A DNA stretch of 64,000 bases from Mariprofundus aestuarium (GTDB lineage: Bacteria > Pseudomonadota > Zetaproteobacteria > Mariprofundales > Mariprofundaceae), in contig NZ_CP018799.1 in assembly GCF_002795805.1 (NCBI RefSeq), forward strand, positions 1,915,001 to 1,979,000, read 5' to 3'. Made by a program: the position numbers and the translations under genes. Of the stretch, positions 45,639-56,596 are shown piece by piece (position 1 is the first letter of the stretch; every line of letters begins with the position of its first letter). The notes below the pieces were generated by a model. That model was given only the letters and a program-made list of their open reading frames with translations. It made no database searches and was not told the origin of the DNA.

Positions 45639-47189
45639 CTATTCCCACTCGATAGTTGCTGGCGGCTTTCCTGATACATCGTAAACAACACGGTTAATAC
45701 CGCGAACTTCGTTGATAATACGATTGGATACCTTAGCCAGAAGGGAGTGTGGCAGCTCCGCCCAGAGCGCGGTCATAAAGTCCTGAGTCTCTACAGCACG
45801 CAGTGCCACCACCCATTCATAGGTGCGGCCATCGCCCATGACACCGACGGATTTAACCGGCAGGAATACAACAAACGCCTGGCTGGTTTTCTCGTACCAG
45901 CCGGAAGCACGTAGCTCCTCGATAAAAATCGCATCGGCTCGACGCAGCAGATCAGCATACTCTTTTTTCACTTCACCGAGTATTCGTACACCGAGCCCAG
46001 GGCCCGGGAATGGATGCCGATAAACCATCTCACGCGGCAATCCGAGCGCCACACCAAGCTCACGCACTTCATCCTTGAACAGGTCACGCAGTGGCTCAAG
46101 CAGCTTCAGATGCAGTGTGTCAGGCAGACCACCCACATTGTGATGGCTTTTAATGGTATGCGCTTTCTTGGTTTTGGAGCCGGCCGACTCAATCACATCG
46201 GGATAGATGGTTCCCTGTGCCAGCCACTTGGCAGCCGGCATGCTTTCAGCTTCTTTCTGGAATACATGCACAAACTCACGACCGATAATTTTGCGTTTGG
46301 CCTCCGGATCAGAGACACCTGCCAACTCACTCAGAAACTTTTCAGAGGCATCAACATGGTCGACTTTCACGCCAAGGTTGTTGGCGAACATCTCCATCAC
46401 CTGCTCAGCCTCATTCAGGCGTAGCAGTCCGTTATCGACAAAAATACAGGTCAGCTGTGCACCGATAGCGCGCTGCAGAAGTGCTGCGGCAACCGAGGAG
46501 TCAACACCACCGGAAAGACCGAGAATGACCTCTTCATCACCCACCTGCTCACGGATATGAGCCACTGCCTCATCAATATAGTGTGGCATGGTCCATTCAC
46601 GGCCGCAGCCACAGATATCATGCACGAACCTGGAAAGCATGGCTTTACCCTGATGGGTATGGGTAACCTCAGGGTGAAATTGCAGGGCATAGAAACGGCG
46701 AGACTCATCGGCCATGCCAGCAATCGGCGTAGAGTCATTCCTGCAGATGACCTCGAATCCATCAGGAAGGGCGGAAACCTTATCGCCATGGCTCATCCAG
46801 ACGTCGAGTCCACCATTTTCCTTACCCTCATCAATACCGCGAAGAAGCGCCGAATCACCTGAGGGGTATATTTCTGCATAACCGAATTCGCGGACGTGAC
46901 CGATTTCTACCGCACCACCAAGCTGCATTGCCATCGTCTGCATACCGTAGCAGATACCCAGTACCGGAACGCCCAATTTGAACACAACTTCCGGTGCCTT
47001 GGGGGTTTCATCTTCATATACGGAGTTAGGGCCACCTGAGAGAATAATACCGGAAGGCTTAAAGTCGCGGATCTCCTGTTCGCTCATATCCCATGGGTGC
47101 AACTCGGAATATACCTGCGCTTCACGCACGCGGCGCGCAATGAGCTGCGTGTACTGTGAACCAAAATCCAGAATCAGAATCTTTTCCAT
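45639..47189 (-). CDS. guaA: GMP synthase (glutamine-hydrolysing)
   Basis: 516 aa from the ATG at 47189 with GAGG upstream; the in-frame ATG at 47240 lies inside a hairpin region. N-terminal class I glutamine amidotransferase with nucleophile Cys80 ([12 protein letters not shown]) and [11 protein letters not shown]-loop ATPase [14 protein letters not shown]-terminal dimerisation domain ending [13 protein letters not shown]. It aminates XMP to GMP. It follows guaB after ~150 bp containing two hairpins. Confidence 0.96.
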   Translation of the reverse strand: MEKILILDFGSQYTQLIARRVREAQVYSELHPWDMSEQEIRDFKPSGIILSGGPNSVYEDETPKAPEVVFKLGVPVLGICYGMQTMAMQLGGAVEIGHVREFGYAEIYPSGDSALLRGIDEGKENGGLDVWMSHGDKVSALPDGFEVICRNDSTPIAGMADESRRFYALQFHPEVTHTHQGKAMLSRFVHDICGCGREWTMPHYIDEAVAHIREQVGDEEVILGLSGGVDSSVAAALLQRAIGAQLTCIFVDNGLLRLNEAEQVMEMFANNLGVKVDHVDASEKFLSELAGVSDPEAKRKIIGREFVHVFQKEAESMPAAKWLAQGTIYPDVIESAGSKTKKAHTIKSHHNVGGLPDTLHLKLLEPLRDLFKDEVRELGVALGLPREMVYRHPFPGPGLGVRILGEVKKEYADLLRRADAIFIEELRASGWYEKTSQAFVVFLPVKSVGVMGDGRTYEWVVALRAVETQDFMTALWAELPHSLLAKVSNRIINEVRGINRVVYDVSGKPPATIEWE

Positions 47190-47236
47190 TATTTCCTCAA
47201 CTCTCCGCGGTTTGCATTCTAAAAAGCTATCAATAC

Positions 47237-47293
47237 CCACCCACGGATGGGTGGCTTTTAGTGAATCACATGAAAACCGCGTTTTTCATGTGA
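47237..47293. promoter_or_regulatory. Two hairpins in the guaB-guaA gap
   Basis: TCACATGAAAA/TTTTCATGTGA (47266-47276 and 47283-47293) is a perfect 11-bp inverted repeat with a CCGCGT loop. CCACCCA/TGGGTGG (47237-47243 and 47248-47254) is a second, smaller stem. In the transcribed (minus) direction they come after guaB and before guaA. The first stem may be a partial terminator or a processing site; no long T-run follows either. Confidence 0.6.
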
Positions 47294-47338
47294 CGTTTAA
47301 TTAGAAAAAGGGCTCAAGCCCGATGCCGTATCAATCAA

Positions 47339-48916
<1,578 letters not shown>

Positions 48917-49326
48917 TCACCCTCGGTGAATGGCGTGCAGGGCGCAATAAACAGCGCAGATATAACCCGATTCAGGGCCGGAACAACAGGCATGATACAC
49001 TTATTAATGCACTACCTTCGCCTCAATCGCCCCAACCCTGCAGCTCCTTACTATAAATATAACCCACCATTCCGCTCTCTACAGGCATCATTCAATGACC
49101 TGCCTGCCAGCAAGGGCGCCCTCCAAATTATTTTCAAAACCCTCAACTGAGGGTGATCTAATCAGGAGCACTGACAGAAAATTATAACCTTACCATGCAT
49201 ATGGCTACCTGCTGCTTTTTGGACGCAACAAATTGAATAGCAAGAACCCCAACACTATTCGGGAATATCAATCATCCATTCAGCCGGGAGATTACAGGGC
49301 GCATCATAAAATATGCATACAGGCAT

Positions 49327-49354
49327 TTGACATCAACCACCCCCAACTTATAAT
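49327..49354 (+). promoter_or_regulatory. Consensus sigma-70 promoter of rplM-rpsI
   Basis: TTGACA at 49327-49332 and TATAAT at 49349-49354 are both perfect consensus, separated by 16 bp. Transcription is expected to start near 49361, giving a ~60-nt leader before rplM. Confidence 0.9.
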
Positions 49355-49376
49355 GCGCCGCCCTTGCACGGTAGAC

Positions 49377-49391
49377 CCCATTGCAAATGGG
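49377..49391 (+). promoter_or_regulatory. Leader hairpin upstream of rplM
   Basis: CCCATT/AATGGG with a three-base loop (GCA), inside the predicted rplM leader and about 30 bases before the start codon. Ribosomal protein leaders often bind one of the encoded proteins for autoregulation; that role is only inferred here. Confidence 0.45.
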
Positions 49392-49422
49392 AGCCATTAC
49401 ATTCGCAAACATGGAGAAATAT

Positions 49423-49854
49423 ATGCGTACTTGGACTGTTCGCCCCGGCGATATTGAACGCAACTGGTACATTGTAGATGCCACTGATCTTGTACTTGGC
49501 CGTCTGTCAACTCAGATTGCAACCCTTCTGCGCGGCAAACATCGCCCGGAGTACACCCCTCATGCTGACTGTGGCGACCATGTCATCGTGATCAATGCCG
49601 ATAAAATTGCTGTCACTGGCAACAAAGAGAGCGCTAAGGTTTATTACCGCCACAGCCGTTATGCTGGTGGCCTGAAAAGCATCACGCTTGAGAAGCAGCG
49701 CGAGAAATTTCCGGAACGCATCATCGAGTTGGCCGTTAAAGGCATGATGCCAAAAGGTCCTCTGGGCCGTTCCATGCTGAAGAAGCTTAAGGTTTACGCT
49801 GGCAGCGATCACCCGCATGCCGCACAGCAGCCTAAAGCAATGAAACTGAACTAA
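49423..49854 (+). CDS. rplM: 50S ribosomal protein L13
   Basis: 143 aa from the ATG at 49423 (GGAG upstream, start [21 protein letters not shown]). Typical L13 blocks: [51 protein letters not shown], and [33 protein letters not shown]. It assembles early onto 23S rRNA. It is paired with rpsI 13 bases downstream, the universal bacterial arrangement. Confidence 0.97.
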   Translation: MRTWTVRPGDIERNWYIVDATDLVLGRLSTQIATLLRGKHRPEYTPHADCGDHVIVINADKIAVTGNKESAKVYYRHSRYAGGLKSITLEKQREKFPERIIELAVKGMMPKGPLGRSMLKKLKVYAGSDHPHAAQQPKAMKLN

Positions 49855-49867
49855 GAGGAAAGTGAAA

Positions 49868-50260
49868 ATGGCAGAGACAACTTATCGCGGCACAGGCCGC
49901 CGCAAACGTAGCGTAGCACGTGTAATCATCCAGTCCGGCAAGGGCACCATTCTGGTTAACGGCCGCGAGCTGGAAAACTACTTCCCGGTTGAGATCGTTC
50001 GTCAGCAGGCTGTACTGCCACTGACTGCAAATGATCTGATCGGTCGTATTGATGTGCGCGTTAACGTTAACGGTGGCGGCACCTCCGGCCAGGCCGGCGC
50101 AATTCGCCACGGTATAGCTCGCGCTCTGCTCGAGTACGATTCAGGTCTTCGTCCAGCACTGAAAGCTGCTGGCTTCCTGACCCGTGACTCACGCAAGGTT
50201 GAACGTAAGAAGGCTGGTCTCAAGAAAGCCCGTCGCGCTCCACAGTTCTCCAAGCGTTAA
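49868..50260 (+). CDS. rpsI: 30S ribosomal protein S9
   Basis: 130 aa from the ATG at 49868 with AGAGGA upstream; a GTG two codons earlier is also in frame. [14 protein letters not shown] start, [20 protein letters not shown], and the C-terminal [12 protein letters not shown] tail that reaches the P-site tRNA with its last Lys-Arg. Co-transcribed with rplM and followed by a strong terminator. Confidence 0.97.
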   Translation: MAETTYRGTGRRKRSVARVIIQSGKGTILVNGRELENYFPVEIVRQQAVLPLTANDLIGRIDVRVNVNGGGTSGQAGAIRHGIARALLEYDSGLRPALKAAGFLTRDSRKVERKKAGLKKARRAPQFSKR

Positions 50261-50285
50261 GTTTCGCAAGAAGCTGTTTCAAAAG

Positions 50286-50313
50286 GGAAGGCCTTGTGCC
50301 TTCCTTTTTTTTT
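50286..50313 (+). terminator. Terminator of rplM-rpsI
   Basis: GGAAGGC/GCCTTCC stem with a five-base loop followed by nine T, 25 bases after the rpsI stop. Confidence 0.93.
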
Positions 50314-50433
50314 GTCCGCAGAACAGATGGGTTGGCAAGACCCAGCCAGACGATAGGTTAAGCCCCGACCTATGTGCGATTACCGACCCCAAACAGAAAC
50401 CGAATCCATCGCAACCTCCATGGAGCCCTCAAC

Positions 50434-50937
50434 TTGACCACATCAGTTTATGAACCTGAACGCTTTAGAAGCACAGAATATCTTGCCGTTCTCGATGAAA
50501 CCGAGTCAACCTCACAACTCTCTATTCCGGCATCCTGTCTGAAGAAGATCAGAAAAGAGGGGGAGGCCGGTTACCCGCATGAGATTTGCGGCCTGCTTAT
50601 CGGCAACCTTGCAGAGCAAGGCTGGACCATCAGTGAAGTGAGGCAGGTTGATAACCTTAACAGTGAGCGGGCAGCCGATCGCTTCGAACTCGATCCCGCA
50701 GCCTACCAGCGTATCGATCGGGAACTGCGCGGCTCAGGCAGGGAAATCATCGGCGTTTACCACTCGCATCCGAATGCACCTGCAAAACCGTCACCAACCG
50801 ACCTCGGCAGCGCCTGGGAAGGGTTCGCTTATCCCATTGTCAGTATCTGCGATGGCAAAGCCTCCGACCTGCGCTGCTGGTCAATCAATGATGCCGGAAG
50901 CCGATTTCAGCAGATACGAATCCTGGAAACTGCATGA
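50434..50937 (+). CDS. JAMM/Mov34-type metalloprotease
   Basis: 167 aa from TTG at 50434, chosen because GGAG lies eight bases upstream. The JAMM zinc motif is complete: Glu50 (HEICGLLIG), His110 and His112 (GVYHSHP), Ser120 and Asp123 (KPSPTD). Bacterial relatives (Mec+/JAB1) trim C-terminal residues from ubiquitin-like sulfur carriers for cysteine, methionine or cofactor synthesis. No ThiS/MoaD-like carrier or MoeB-like E1 is nearby, so the substrate is unknown. The stop overlaps the downstream TPR lipoprotein (ATGA). Confidence 0.85.
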   Translation: MTTSVYEPERFRSTEYLAVLDETESTSQLSIPASCLKKIRKEGEAGYPHEICGLLIGNLAEQGWTISEVRQVDNLNSERAADRFELDPAAYQRIDRELRGSGREIIGVYHSHPNAPAKPSPTDLGSAWEGFAYPIVSICDGKASDLRCWSINDAGSRFQQIRILETA

Positions 50938-52664
50938 TAAACACCTTAAGGCACATCCCTGTTATTCTGCTCTGTGCTTTTGCCCTGCTTGCATGCGGCA
51001 TCCAGAAACCGGCCAACCAGAATCAGGTCAGCAAAGGTGACTCGGATAGCCAGCAGCAACAGATGGAACAGATGGAGCCGAAATTTCTCTATCTTGCAGC
51101 CCAGAACGCCCTGAAGGATGGCAATCGTGAACTGGCCAGCCAGCTCCTCTCTGCACTGGTCACCAAAGACCCGGACTCAATTGTGCCGCACATCCAACTG
51201 GCCGAACTGCTGCTTCAGCTTGGCCACACAGAGGAAGCAGAGAAACAGATTGCGCTGCTGCTGAAAAAAAACCTACAGAAAGACGATCATGAGAAACTGC
51301 TACTCTCCCAGGCTCGCCTGAGTGTCTCCAAAAACGAGCAAGCCAGAGCACTCGAACTACTGGATGAGCTATTCAAGGAGAACCCGATCAACCTCCGCGG
51401 TCGCGAATTGCAGGCGCTCATCCTCTCCGACCAGAATCGTCTTGCCGAAGCACTGACCGCCATCAATGAATCCATTCAAGTGGAGGAGATTGCGGAACTT
51501 CGCCTGCTGCAAGCCCAACTTCTCCTGAAACAGCATGAAAACAGGGCAGCTGAGGTGGCCCTGCAGCGCATACGCAAACTGGTTCCTGATAATGATACGG
51601 CTGTACTCATGCAGAGCAGCATCGCTCTGCAGGAAAATGACCGTGGCAAGGCTGAAGAGTTGCTGCGCGACTTCCTCAATGAGTACCCTAATGCAATGCG
51701 GGTTGGTCATGCGCTAGGCAAGATAATGGTTCAGGACAACCGCATTGCAGAGGCGATCATCATTTACCGCGATATTGCAAGCCGCTCCGGCGATAGTCCG
51801 GAGATCCTGAAAACACTTGGCATGCTTTACTTCCGCTATAACGATTTTGAAGGGGCAGAGCAGACATTCAGAAAGCTGTTAAACACCCAGCCGGATGATC
51901 ACAACCGCTTCTTTCTCGCGGCCAGCCTTGAGGCACTGAAACGTCCAGATGAGGCGAAGGAGATCTACGAGTCCATCAACCCGGAAGGCACGATGGGGAA
52001 TGATGCACAGGTTCGTCTTGCTGGCATTGACTTCAGAGAAGGCAACCTGAGGGAAGCCCTGAGCCTGTTGAATCACCTCTTAAAAACAGACCCGCAGCAC
52101 ACAGAAGCACAGCTGATCCGTTCAGCCATTCGCCTTGCCAATGGACAGTACAAGTTACTGCTTAAGGAGACGGAGGCGATGCTTTCCATGGATAAAGTGC
52201 ACCCCCAACTGCTCTTTAACCGGGCTGTCGCCTTTGACCACCTGAAAAGTTACGATCAGCTCGAAGCAGTGTTGACGCGGCTTCTCAAAAGTAACCCTGA
52301 GCACTCTGAAGCCATGAACTTCCTGGGATACTCCTATGCAACCCAGGGGATTCACTTGGACAAGGCGGAACTGTTAATCAATCAGGCCCTGAGCCTTAAA
52401 CCGGATGACGGCTATTACCTCGATTCCCTGGCCTGGGTTTACTATCAGCGAAACGAATATGACAAAGCGCTGGAAACCCAGAAAAAAGCGATCGCAAAGA
52501 TCGGCGATGATCCGGTCATGTATGAGCACCTCGGTGACATGCTCTGGAAAACAGGCGATTTTCCCGCAGCACGCAATGCCTGGAAAAAGTCCATTGAACT
52601 GAAGGCCGACACACCTGAAAAGCTCAGGGCAAAAATCGCCAACGGATTGGAAAACGACAGATGA
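50934..52664 (+). CDS. TPR lipoprotein upstream of lolB
   Basis: 576 aa. Lipoprotein signal MINTLRHIPVILLCAFALLAC with lipobox LLAC (Cys21), then about a dozen tetratricopeptide repeats through the whole length (e.g. AEALTAINESIQVEEIAELRLLQAQLLLKQ; EAMNFLGYSYATQGIHLDKAELLINQALSLKPDDGYYLDSLAWVYY). Such TPR lipoproteins next to lolB and ispE are common in Proteobacteria and probably scaffold envelope complexes. Outer- versus inner-membrane location is not decided by the sequence. Coupled to lolB by an ATGA overlap. Confidence 0.85.
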   Translation: MINTLRHIPVILLCAFALLACGIQKPANQNQVSKGDSDSQQQQMEQMEPKFLYLAAQNALKDGNRELASQLLSALVTKDPDSIVPHIQLAELLLQLGHTEEAEKQIALLLKKNLQKDDHEKLLLSQARLSVSKNEQARALELLDELFKENPINLRGRELQALILSDQNRLAEALTAINESIQVEEIAELRLLQAQLLLKQHENRAAEVALQRIRKLVPDNDTAVLMQSSIALQENDRGKAEELLRDFLNEYPNAMRVGHALGKIMVQDNRIAEAIIIYRDIASRSGDSPEILKTLGMLYFRYNDFEGAEQTFRKLLNTQPDDHNRFFLAASLEALKRPDEAKEIYESINPEGTMGNDAQVRLAGIDFREGNLREALSLLNHLLKTDPQHTEAQLIRSAIRLANGQYKLLLKETEAMLSMDKVHPQLLFNRAVAFDHLKSYDQLEAVLTRLLKSNPEHSEAMNFLGYSYATQGIHLDKAELLINQALSLKPDDGYYLDSLAWVYYQRNEYDKALETQKKAIAKIGDDPVMYEHLGDMLWKTGDFPAARNAWKKSIELKADTPEKLRAKIANGLENDR

Positions 52665-53212
52665 CTCCGAGGGTGGCAGGCGGAACACGCTTTCTGCAAC
52701 TAGCGACACTGCTCATCACAGTTGTAATCGCATCGGGGTGCGTTAAACAACCCTTATTGATCCCTGCTGAACCTGCAACCATCGGCCCTTACAGTAACTT
52801 CTCCGCTCGCCTGATCGCAATCGAACCCAAACGCCGATGGCAGGTGATACTGCAGTGGCATGCCGACACCCCTGAGAGGGGGGATCTTCGACTTACGCAT
52901 GCAGCCTCGGGCACAATCGTGGAGTTCCGCTGGTTTGGTAAGCGGATGCAGAGCCGCGACAACCACTCCCGGCTGTGGAAAGAGGTCGATGCCGCACAAC
53001 TGGCTACTCAGGGTATGGTCATCCCACCGCAACAACTAGCCTCCATTCTACTGGGGGAAATGCCTAACCATTTCATTGAAAAGAAACCGAACCTTTGGGA
53101 AAGCAGCGCCTCAGGTAGCCTGATACGACTGCAGTGGAAAGCCTCCTCGAAGCAGCTGACGATGACCGACACCAAACATGGCCGGCAGGTCAAACTGTTG
53201 ATTCAACCATGA
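52661..53212 (+). CDS. lolB: Outer-membrane lipoprotein receptor LolB
   Basis: 183 aa. Signal and lipobox LITVVIASGC (Cys27), then a single beta-barrel-like domain. RRWQVILQWHADTPERGDLRLTHAASGTIVEFRWFG is compatible with LolB strand patterns. Direct identity is weak; the call leans on size, lipoprotein nature and position immediately before ispE, where lolB usually lies. LolB receives lipoproteins from LolA and inserts them into the outer membrane, which would serve the several lipoproteins in this window. Overlaps ispE by four bases. Confidence 0.72.
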   Translation: MTPRVAGGTRFLQLATLLITVVIASGCVKQPLLIPAEPATIGPYSNFSARLIAIEPKRRWQVILQWHADTPERGDLRLTHAASGTIVEFRWFGKRMQSRDNHSRLWKEVDAAQLATQGMVIPPQQLASILLGEMPNHFIEKKPNLWESSASGSLIRLQWKASSKQLTMTDTKHGRQVKLLIQP

Positions 53213-54099
53213 AAGTCTTACTGCCGGCACCTGCCAAGATTAACCTGCACCTGTTAGTCACCGCCATCCGCGATGATGGCATGCACGAGCTGGACACCAG
53301 CTTCGCCTATACAGATATCTGTGATGAGCTGGAGATCGAAACCTGCGACAGCCTTAAGGTAAGCTGCTCGAACCCTCACCTCTCCGGTGAAAAAAACCTG
53401 GTCTTTAAACTGCTCGATGCATTCAGGGAGCAGTATGGCATTACACGCGGGCTTTCGCTGCACATCATCAAACGTATCCCGGAGCAAGCAGGACTCGGCG
53501 GCGGCTCCTCCGATGCTGCAACAGCACTGCTGGCGGCCAACCATATCTGGGGGGCGAATCGCCCACTGCAGGAGCTGATTACTTTTGCCACTCCATTCGG
53601 AGCCGATATCCCCTGCTTCCTTTACGGCAGGGCCAGCTGGGCACACGGCGGCATCGGAGAAAAGTTATACGATTACCCGAATCCATTGCCACAAAGGGCT
53701 CTACTGCTGGTCTGGCCTGGCATGGGGCTCGCAACCAGCGAGGTGTTCCGTCACTTCGATCACGATATCCACACCGGGCATCGCACATTGACCCAGTCGG
53801 GGGCGGTGGATACCATCCGCGCCGATTCAGTCAGCCTCGGGAGAAATGATCTCGAAGGCAGCGCATGCAAGCTGAGTCCGGAGGTTTCACAGCTGCTGTA
53901 CAGGCTGCGCAACTATTCGGAAACAGTATGGATGAGCGGAAGCGGCTCAACATGCATCGCCCTGTTTGATGATGATGAACAGGCTAGAGCAGCATCTGAG
54001 CGGTTGAAGATGCAGAACCCGACATTCTGGACATTTGTTGGCAGCATGCAGAGCAGACATCCGCTTGAACAAAAATATTGGGACGTAGCCAAGCGGTAA
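53209..54099 (+). CDS. ispE: 4-diphosphocytidyl-2-C-methyl-D-erythritol kinase
   Basis: 296 aa from the ATG at 53209 (ATGA overlap with lolB). GHMP kinase: PAPAKINLHLLV with Lys10, the ATP loop IPEQAGLGGGSSDAA around residues 90-104, FGADIPCFL, and MSGSGSTCIALF near the C-terminus. It phosphorylates CDP-methylerythritol in the non-mevalonate pathway. The last six residues (WDVAKR) and the stop are encoded inside tRNA-Gln: codon 291 begins exactly at the tRNA 5' nucleotide. Confidence 0.95.
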   Translation: MKVLLPAPAKINLHLLVTAIRDDGMHELDTSFAYTDICDELEIETCDSLKVSCSNPHLSGEKNLVFKLLDAFREQYGITRGLSLHIIKRIPEQAGLGGGSSDAATALLAANHIWGANRPLQELITFATPFGADIPCFLYGRASWAHGGIGEKLYDYPNPLPQRALLLVWPGMGLATSEVFRHFDHDIHTGHRTLTQSGAVDTIRADSVSLGRNDLEGSACKLSPEVSQLLYRLRNYSETVWMSGSGSTCIALFDDDEQARAASERLKMQNPTFWTFVGSMQSRHPLEQKYWDVAKR

Positions 54100-54153
54100 G
54101 GCAGCGGGTTTTGATCCCGTCATGCGCAGGTTCGAATCCTGCCGTCCCAGCCA
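54079..54153 (+). tRNA. tRNA-Gln (TTG)
   Basis: 75 nt with encoded CCA. The acceptor TGGGACG pairs with CGTCCCA, the D-arm is GCCAAGCGGTAAGGC, the anticodon loop is TTTTGAT (TTG), and the T-loop is GGTTCGAATCC. The first 21 bases are also the last seven codons (stop included) of ispE. A seven-T run begins two bases after the CCA and could cause partial termination before prs. Confidence 0.97.
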
Positions 54154-54225
54154 GTTTTTTTAGCAGAACCTCGATAGAAGTGATCGGCGACCGCTTACAC
54201 TATCGAACAGAGGAGTGTTCACACC

Positions 54226-55182
54226 ATGGTCTACGAGAAACTGCGGCTTTTTTCAGGCACTTCCAATCCACCGCTTGCGCATTCAATCTGTGAGCATATT
54301 GGTAAGCCACAAGGTGAGATTTACACCCAGCGCTTTTCAGATGGTGAGATATTCATCCAGGTTAAAGAGACCATTCGCGGCCTTGATGCATTCTTTATTC
54401 AGAGCACATCCTCCCCTGCCAACGATAATCTGATGGAGCTGCTGATCTTTATCGATGCAGCCAAGCGTGCCTCCACGCGCAATATCTGCGCTGTTATCCC
54501 CTACTTCGGCTATGCACGCCAGGACCGAAAAAGTGCCGGGCGAACCCCTATCTCAGCCAAACTCGTTGCAGACCTTATCTCCCGTGCCGGTGCAACACGC
54601 GTTTTGACGCTCGATCTTCACGCTACCCAGATTCAGGGTTTTTTTGATATTCCTGTGGACAACATCTTTGCCATTCCGCTGTTTGCCAAGGATATCGAAG
54701 AGAAAAATGCGCTCATGGACGATGTCATGATTGTATCTCCCGATGTGGGAGGCGTAGTTCGTGCCCGTGCACTGGCAGCTCGCCTGCATGTGGATATGGC
54801 GATTGTTGATAAACGTCGCCCTGCTCCGAATGTTGCCAAGGTGATGAATATCATCGGTGATGTAGAAGGAAAACACTGCATCCTGATTGATGATATGGTT
54901 GATACAGCCGGCACATTGTGTGGCGCCGCCGAAGCACTGATTGAGAAGGGTGCAACCAAGGTCAGCGCCTATGCATCGCATGGCGTTCTCTCCGGCCCCG
55001 CTGCAGATCGCCTTGTGGAATCGAACCTGCACGAACTGGTGATTACCGACAGTATCCTGCAACCACAGAGGATCCTGGATACCAACAAGGTTCGCACCAT
55101 CTCCATCGCTCCCCTGATGGGTGAGGCAATCACACGTATTTACGATGCCCGTTCAATCAGCAGCCTCTACGAGGACAGCTGA
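54226..55182 (+). CDS. prs: Ribose-phosphate pyrophosphokinase
   Basis: 318 aa. FSGTSNPPLAHSICEHIG start, FSDGEIFIQVKETIRG, PYFGYARQDRKSAGRTPISAKLVADL (flexible loop with Arg/Lys), DLHATQIQGFF, and the PRPP-binding IDDMVDTAGTLCGAAEAL. It makes PRPP for purine, pyrimidine, His and Trp synthesis. The ispE/tRNA-Gln/prs order is conserved in Proteobacteria, but rplY and pth, usually next, are displaced by 4 kb. Confidence 0.96.
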   Translation: MVYEKLRLFSGTSNPPLAHSICEHIGKPQGEIYTQRFSDGEIFIQVKETIRGLDAFFIQSTSSPANDNLMELLIFIDAAKRASTRNICAVIPYFGYARQDRKSAGRTPISAKLVADLISRAGATRVLTLDLHATQIQGFFDIPVDNIFAIPLFAKDIEEKNALMDDVMIVSPDVGGVVRARALAARLHVDMAIVDKRRPAPNVAKVMNIIGDVEGKHCILIDDMVDTAGTLCGAAEALIEKGATKVSAYASHGVLSGPAADRLVESNLHELVITDSILQPQRILDTNKVRTISIAPLMGEAITRIYDARSISSLYEDS

Positions 55183-55237
55183 TTCAGACAGTACGCCTGC
55201 ACCATTTAGCCTCACCACTGAAACTGAGGAATAACAG

Positions 55238-56596
55238 GTGAAGGCTATTTGCATTAACTCTGAAGTGGTGATGCACCATTATGCCGGGCTCAACAGCATC
55301 GGCAGCATCAATGCCGACCTGAAGAACGGTTTTCTCCGCGCCCCCTACTCTGAGGCTGAAAGCGAGGCTATTGCCTATATCGAACAGGCCGCGATTGACG
55401 GTGGCCTTCTTTGCCGCCGGGATCTGGCCGGTAACCTGATCGCCGAAACACCGGGCACCTTTTCAGAGTGGGTGGAGACCGGATCTCACATCGACACCGT
55501 CCCCGGTGGTGGTAATTTTGACGGCGCGGCAGGGGTTATTTCCGGACTTGAAGCGCTGCTGGCCATTCACCACTCCGGCACTGCGCTGAAGCGGGGCCTG
55601 CGCCTGCGCGTCTGGCGCGGTGAAGAGTCTGCCACGTATGGAGTCACCTCTATCGGCTCAAAAGCCGCCTTCGGAGCGCTCAATCCAGCCGCATTGCAAC
55701 AGACCTATGAGGGGCAATCGCTGGCTGAAGCTATGCGCGAACAGGGCGTCGATCCTGAAACTGTCCGTTCAGGCCTCGCAGCCATGCCTGATGCTGAACG
55801 CGATGGCATAACCGCCTTTCTCGAGCTGCATATCGAACAGGGCAAAGTACTGGAAACCGCCGACACAGATATTGGTATCGTCTCCGCCATCCGCGGCTCA
55901 AAACGGAGCTGGATTACAGTGAGTGGCACCTTTGACCACTCCGGTGCCACCCCTATGGGTGTTGAATTCCGCCAGGATGCCAACCTGGCGATGGCATATA
56001 TGCTCGTAGAGCTCGATCAACTGCTCCACAAGGCCAATGCCGAGGGTGTTGATCTAGTGCAGACCTCAGGCCTCATCAACCCGTCTGCGAAGGAGAACAG
56101 TCCTGTCCCCCTCCTCGACAACGCCGTCACCAAGGTAAGTGGTGCTGCCCACTTCTCATTTGAGGTGCGCGGCTGCAGTGCGCCGAAGGTGGATCGCTAC
56201 TGCGACCAGGCTTTTGAAGTAATCCGCGAAACAGCCGCACGCTTTGGTGTCAGCGTGGAGATCGACACCTTCTCCGATCAGGCTGGCATTGAGGAACTCG
56301 ATTCTGAAATCCAGCGGCTTCTGGACACCGGCTGTACAAAGCTGGGACTCAGTCACCTCTCCCTACCCAGCGGCGCGTGGCATGATGCAGGCACGGTAGC
56401 TGAGCAGCTAAAAAGCAATGGCTCACCCATCCCCGTCGGCATGATCTTCATCCCCTGCAGAAGGGGCATCAGCCATTCGCCCGATGAACTGAGTTCACCC
56501 GAACAGATTACAAAAGGAGCATCCCTGCTCGCTACTGCAATGGCAGAGATAGCATCCAACTACAGGTGGTGGTGGTTCTACTCCCCGCCGAAGTGA
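55238..56596 (+). CDS. M20-family amidohydrolase (allantoate amidohydrolase/N-carbamoyl-amino-acid hydrolase type)
   Basis: 452 aa from GTG with GAGG upstream. The di-metal site is recognisable: [21 protein letters not shown] (His, Asp), RGEES (Glu), and [11 protein letters not shown] (His). [31 protein letters not shown] is the lid/dimer segment of M20 hydantoinase-type enzymes. It hydrolyses an N-carbamoyl or ureido bond; exact substrate unknown. The 3' end overlaps the convergent pyrophosphatase by 19 bases. Confidence 0.82.
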   Translation: MKAICINSEVVMHHYAGLNSIGSINADLKNGFLRAPYSEAESEAIAYIEQAAIDGGLLCRRDLAGNLIAETPGTFSEWVETGSHIDTVPGGGNFDGAAGVISGLEALLAIHHSGTALKRGLRLRVWRGEESATYGVTSIGSKAAFGALNPAALQQTYEGQSLAEAMREQGVDPETVRSGLAAMPDAERDGITAFLELHIEQGKVLETADTDIGIVSAIRGSKRSWITVSGTFDHSGATPMGVEFRQDANLAMAYMLVELDQLLHKANAEGVDLVQTSGLINPSAKENSPVPLLDNAVTKVSGAAHFSFEVRGCSAPKVDRYCDQAFEVIRETAARFGVSVEIDTFSDQAGIEELDSEIQRLLDTGCTKLGLSHLSLPSGAWHDAGTVAEQLKSNGSPIPVGMIFIPCRRGISHSPDELSSPEQITKGASLLATAMAEIASNYRWWWFYSPPK

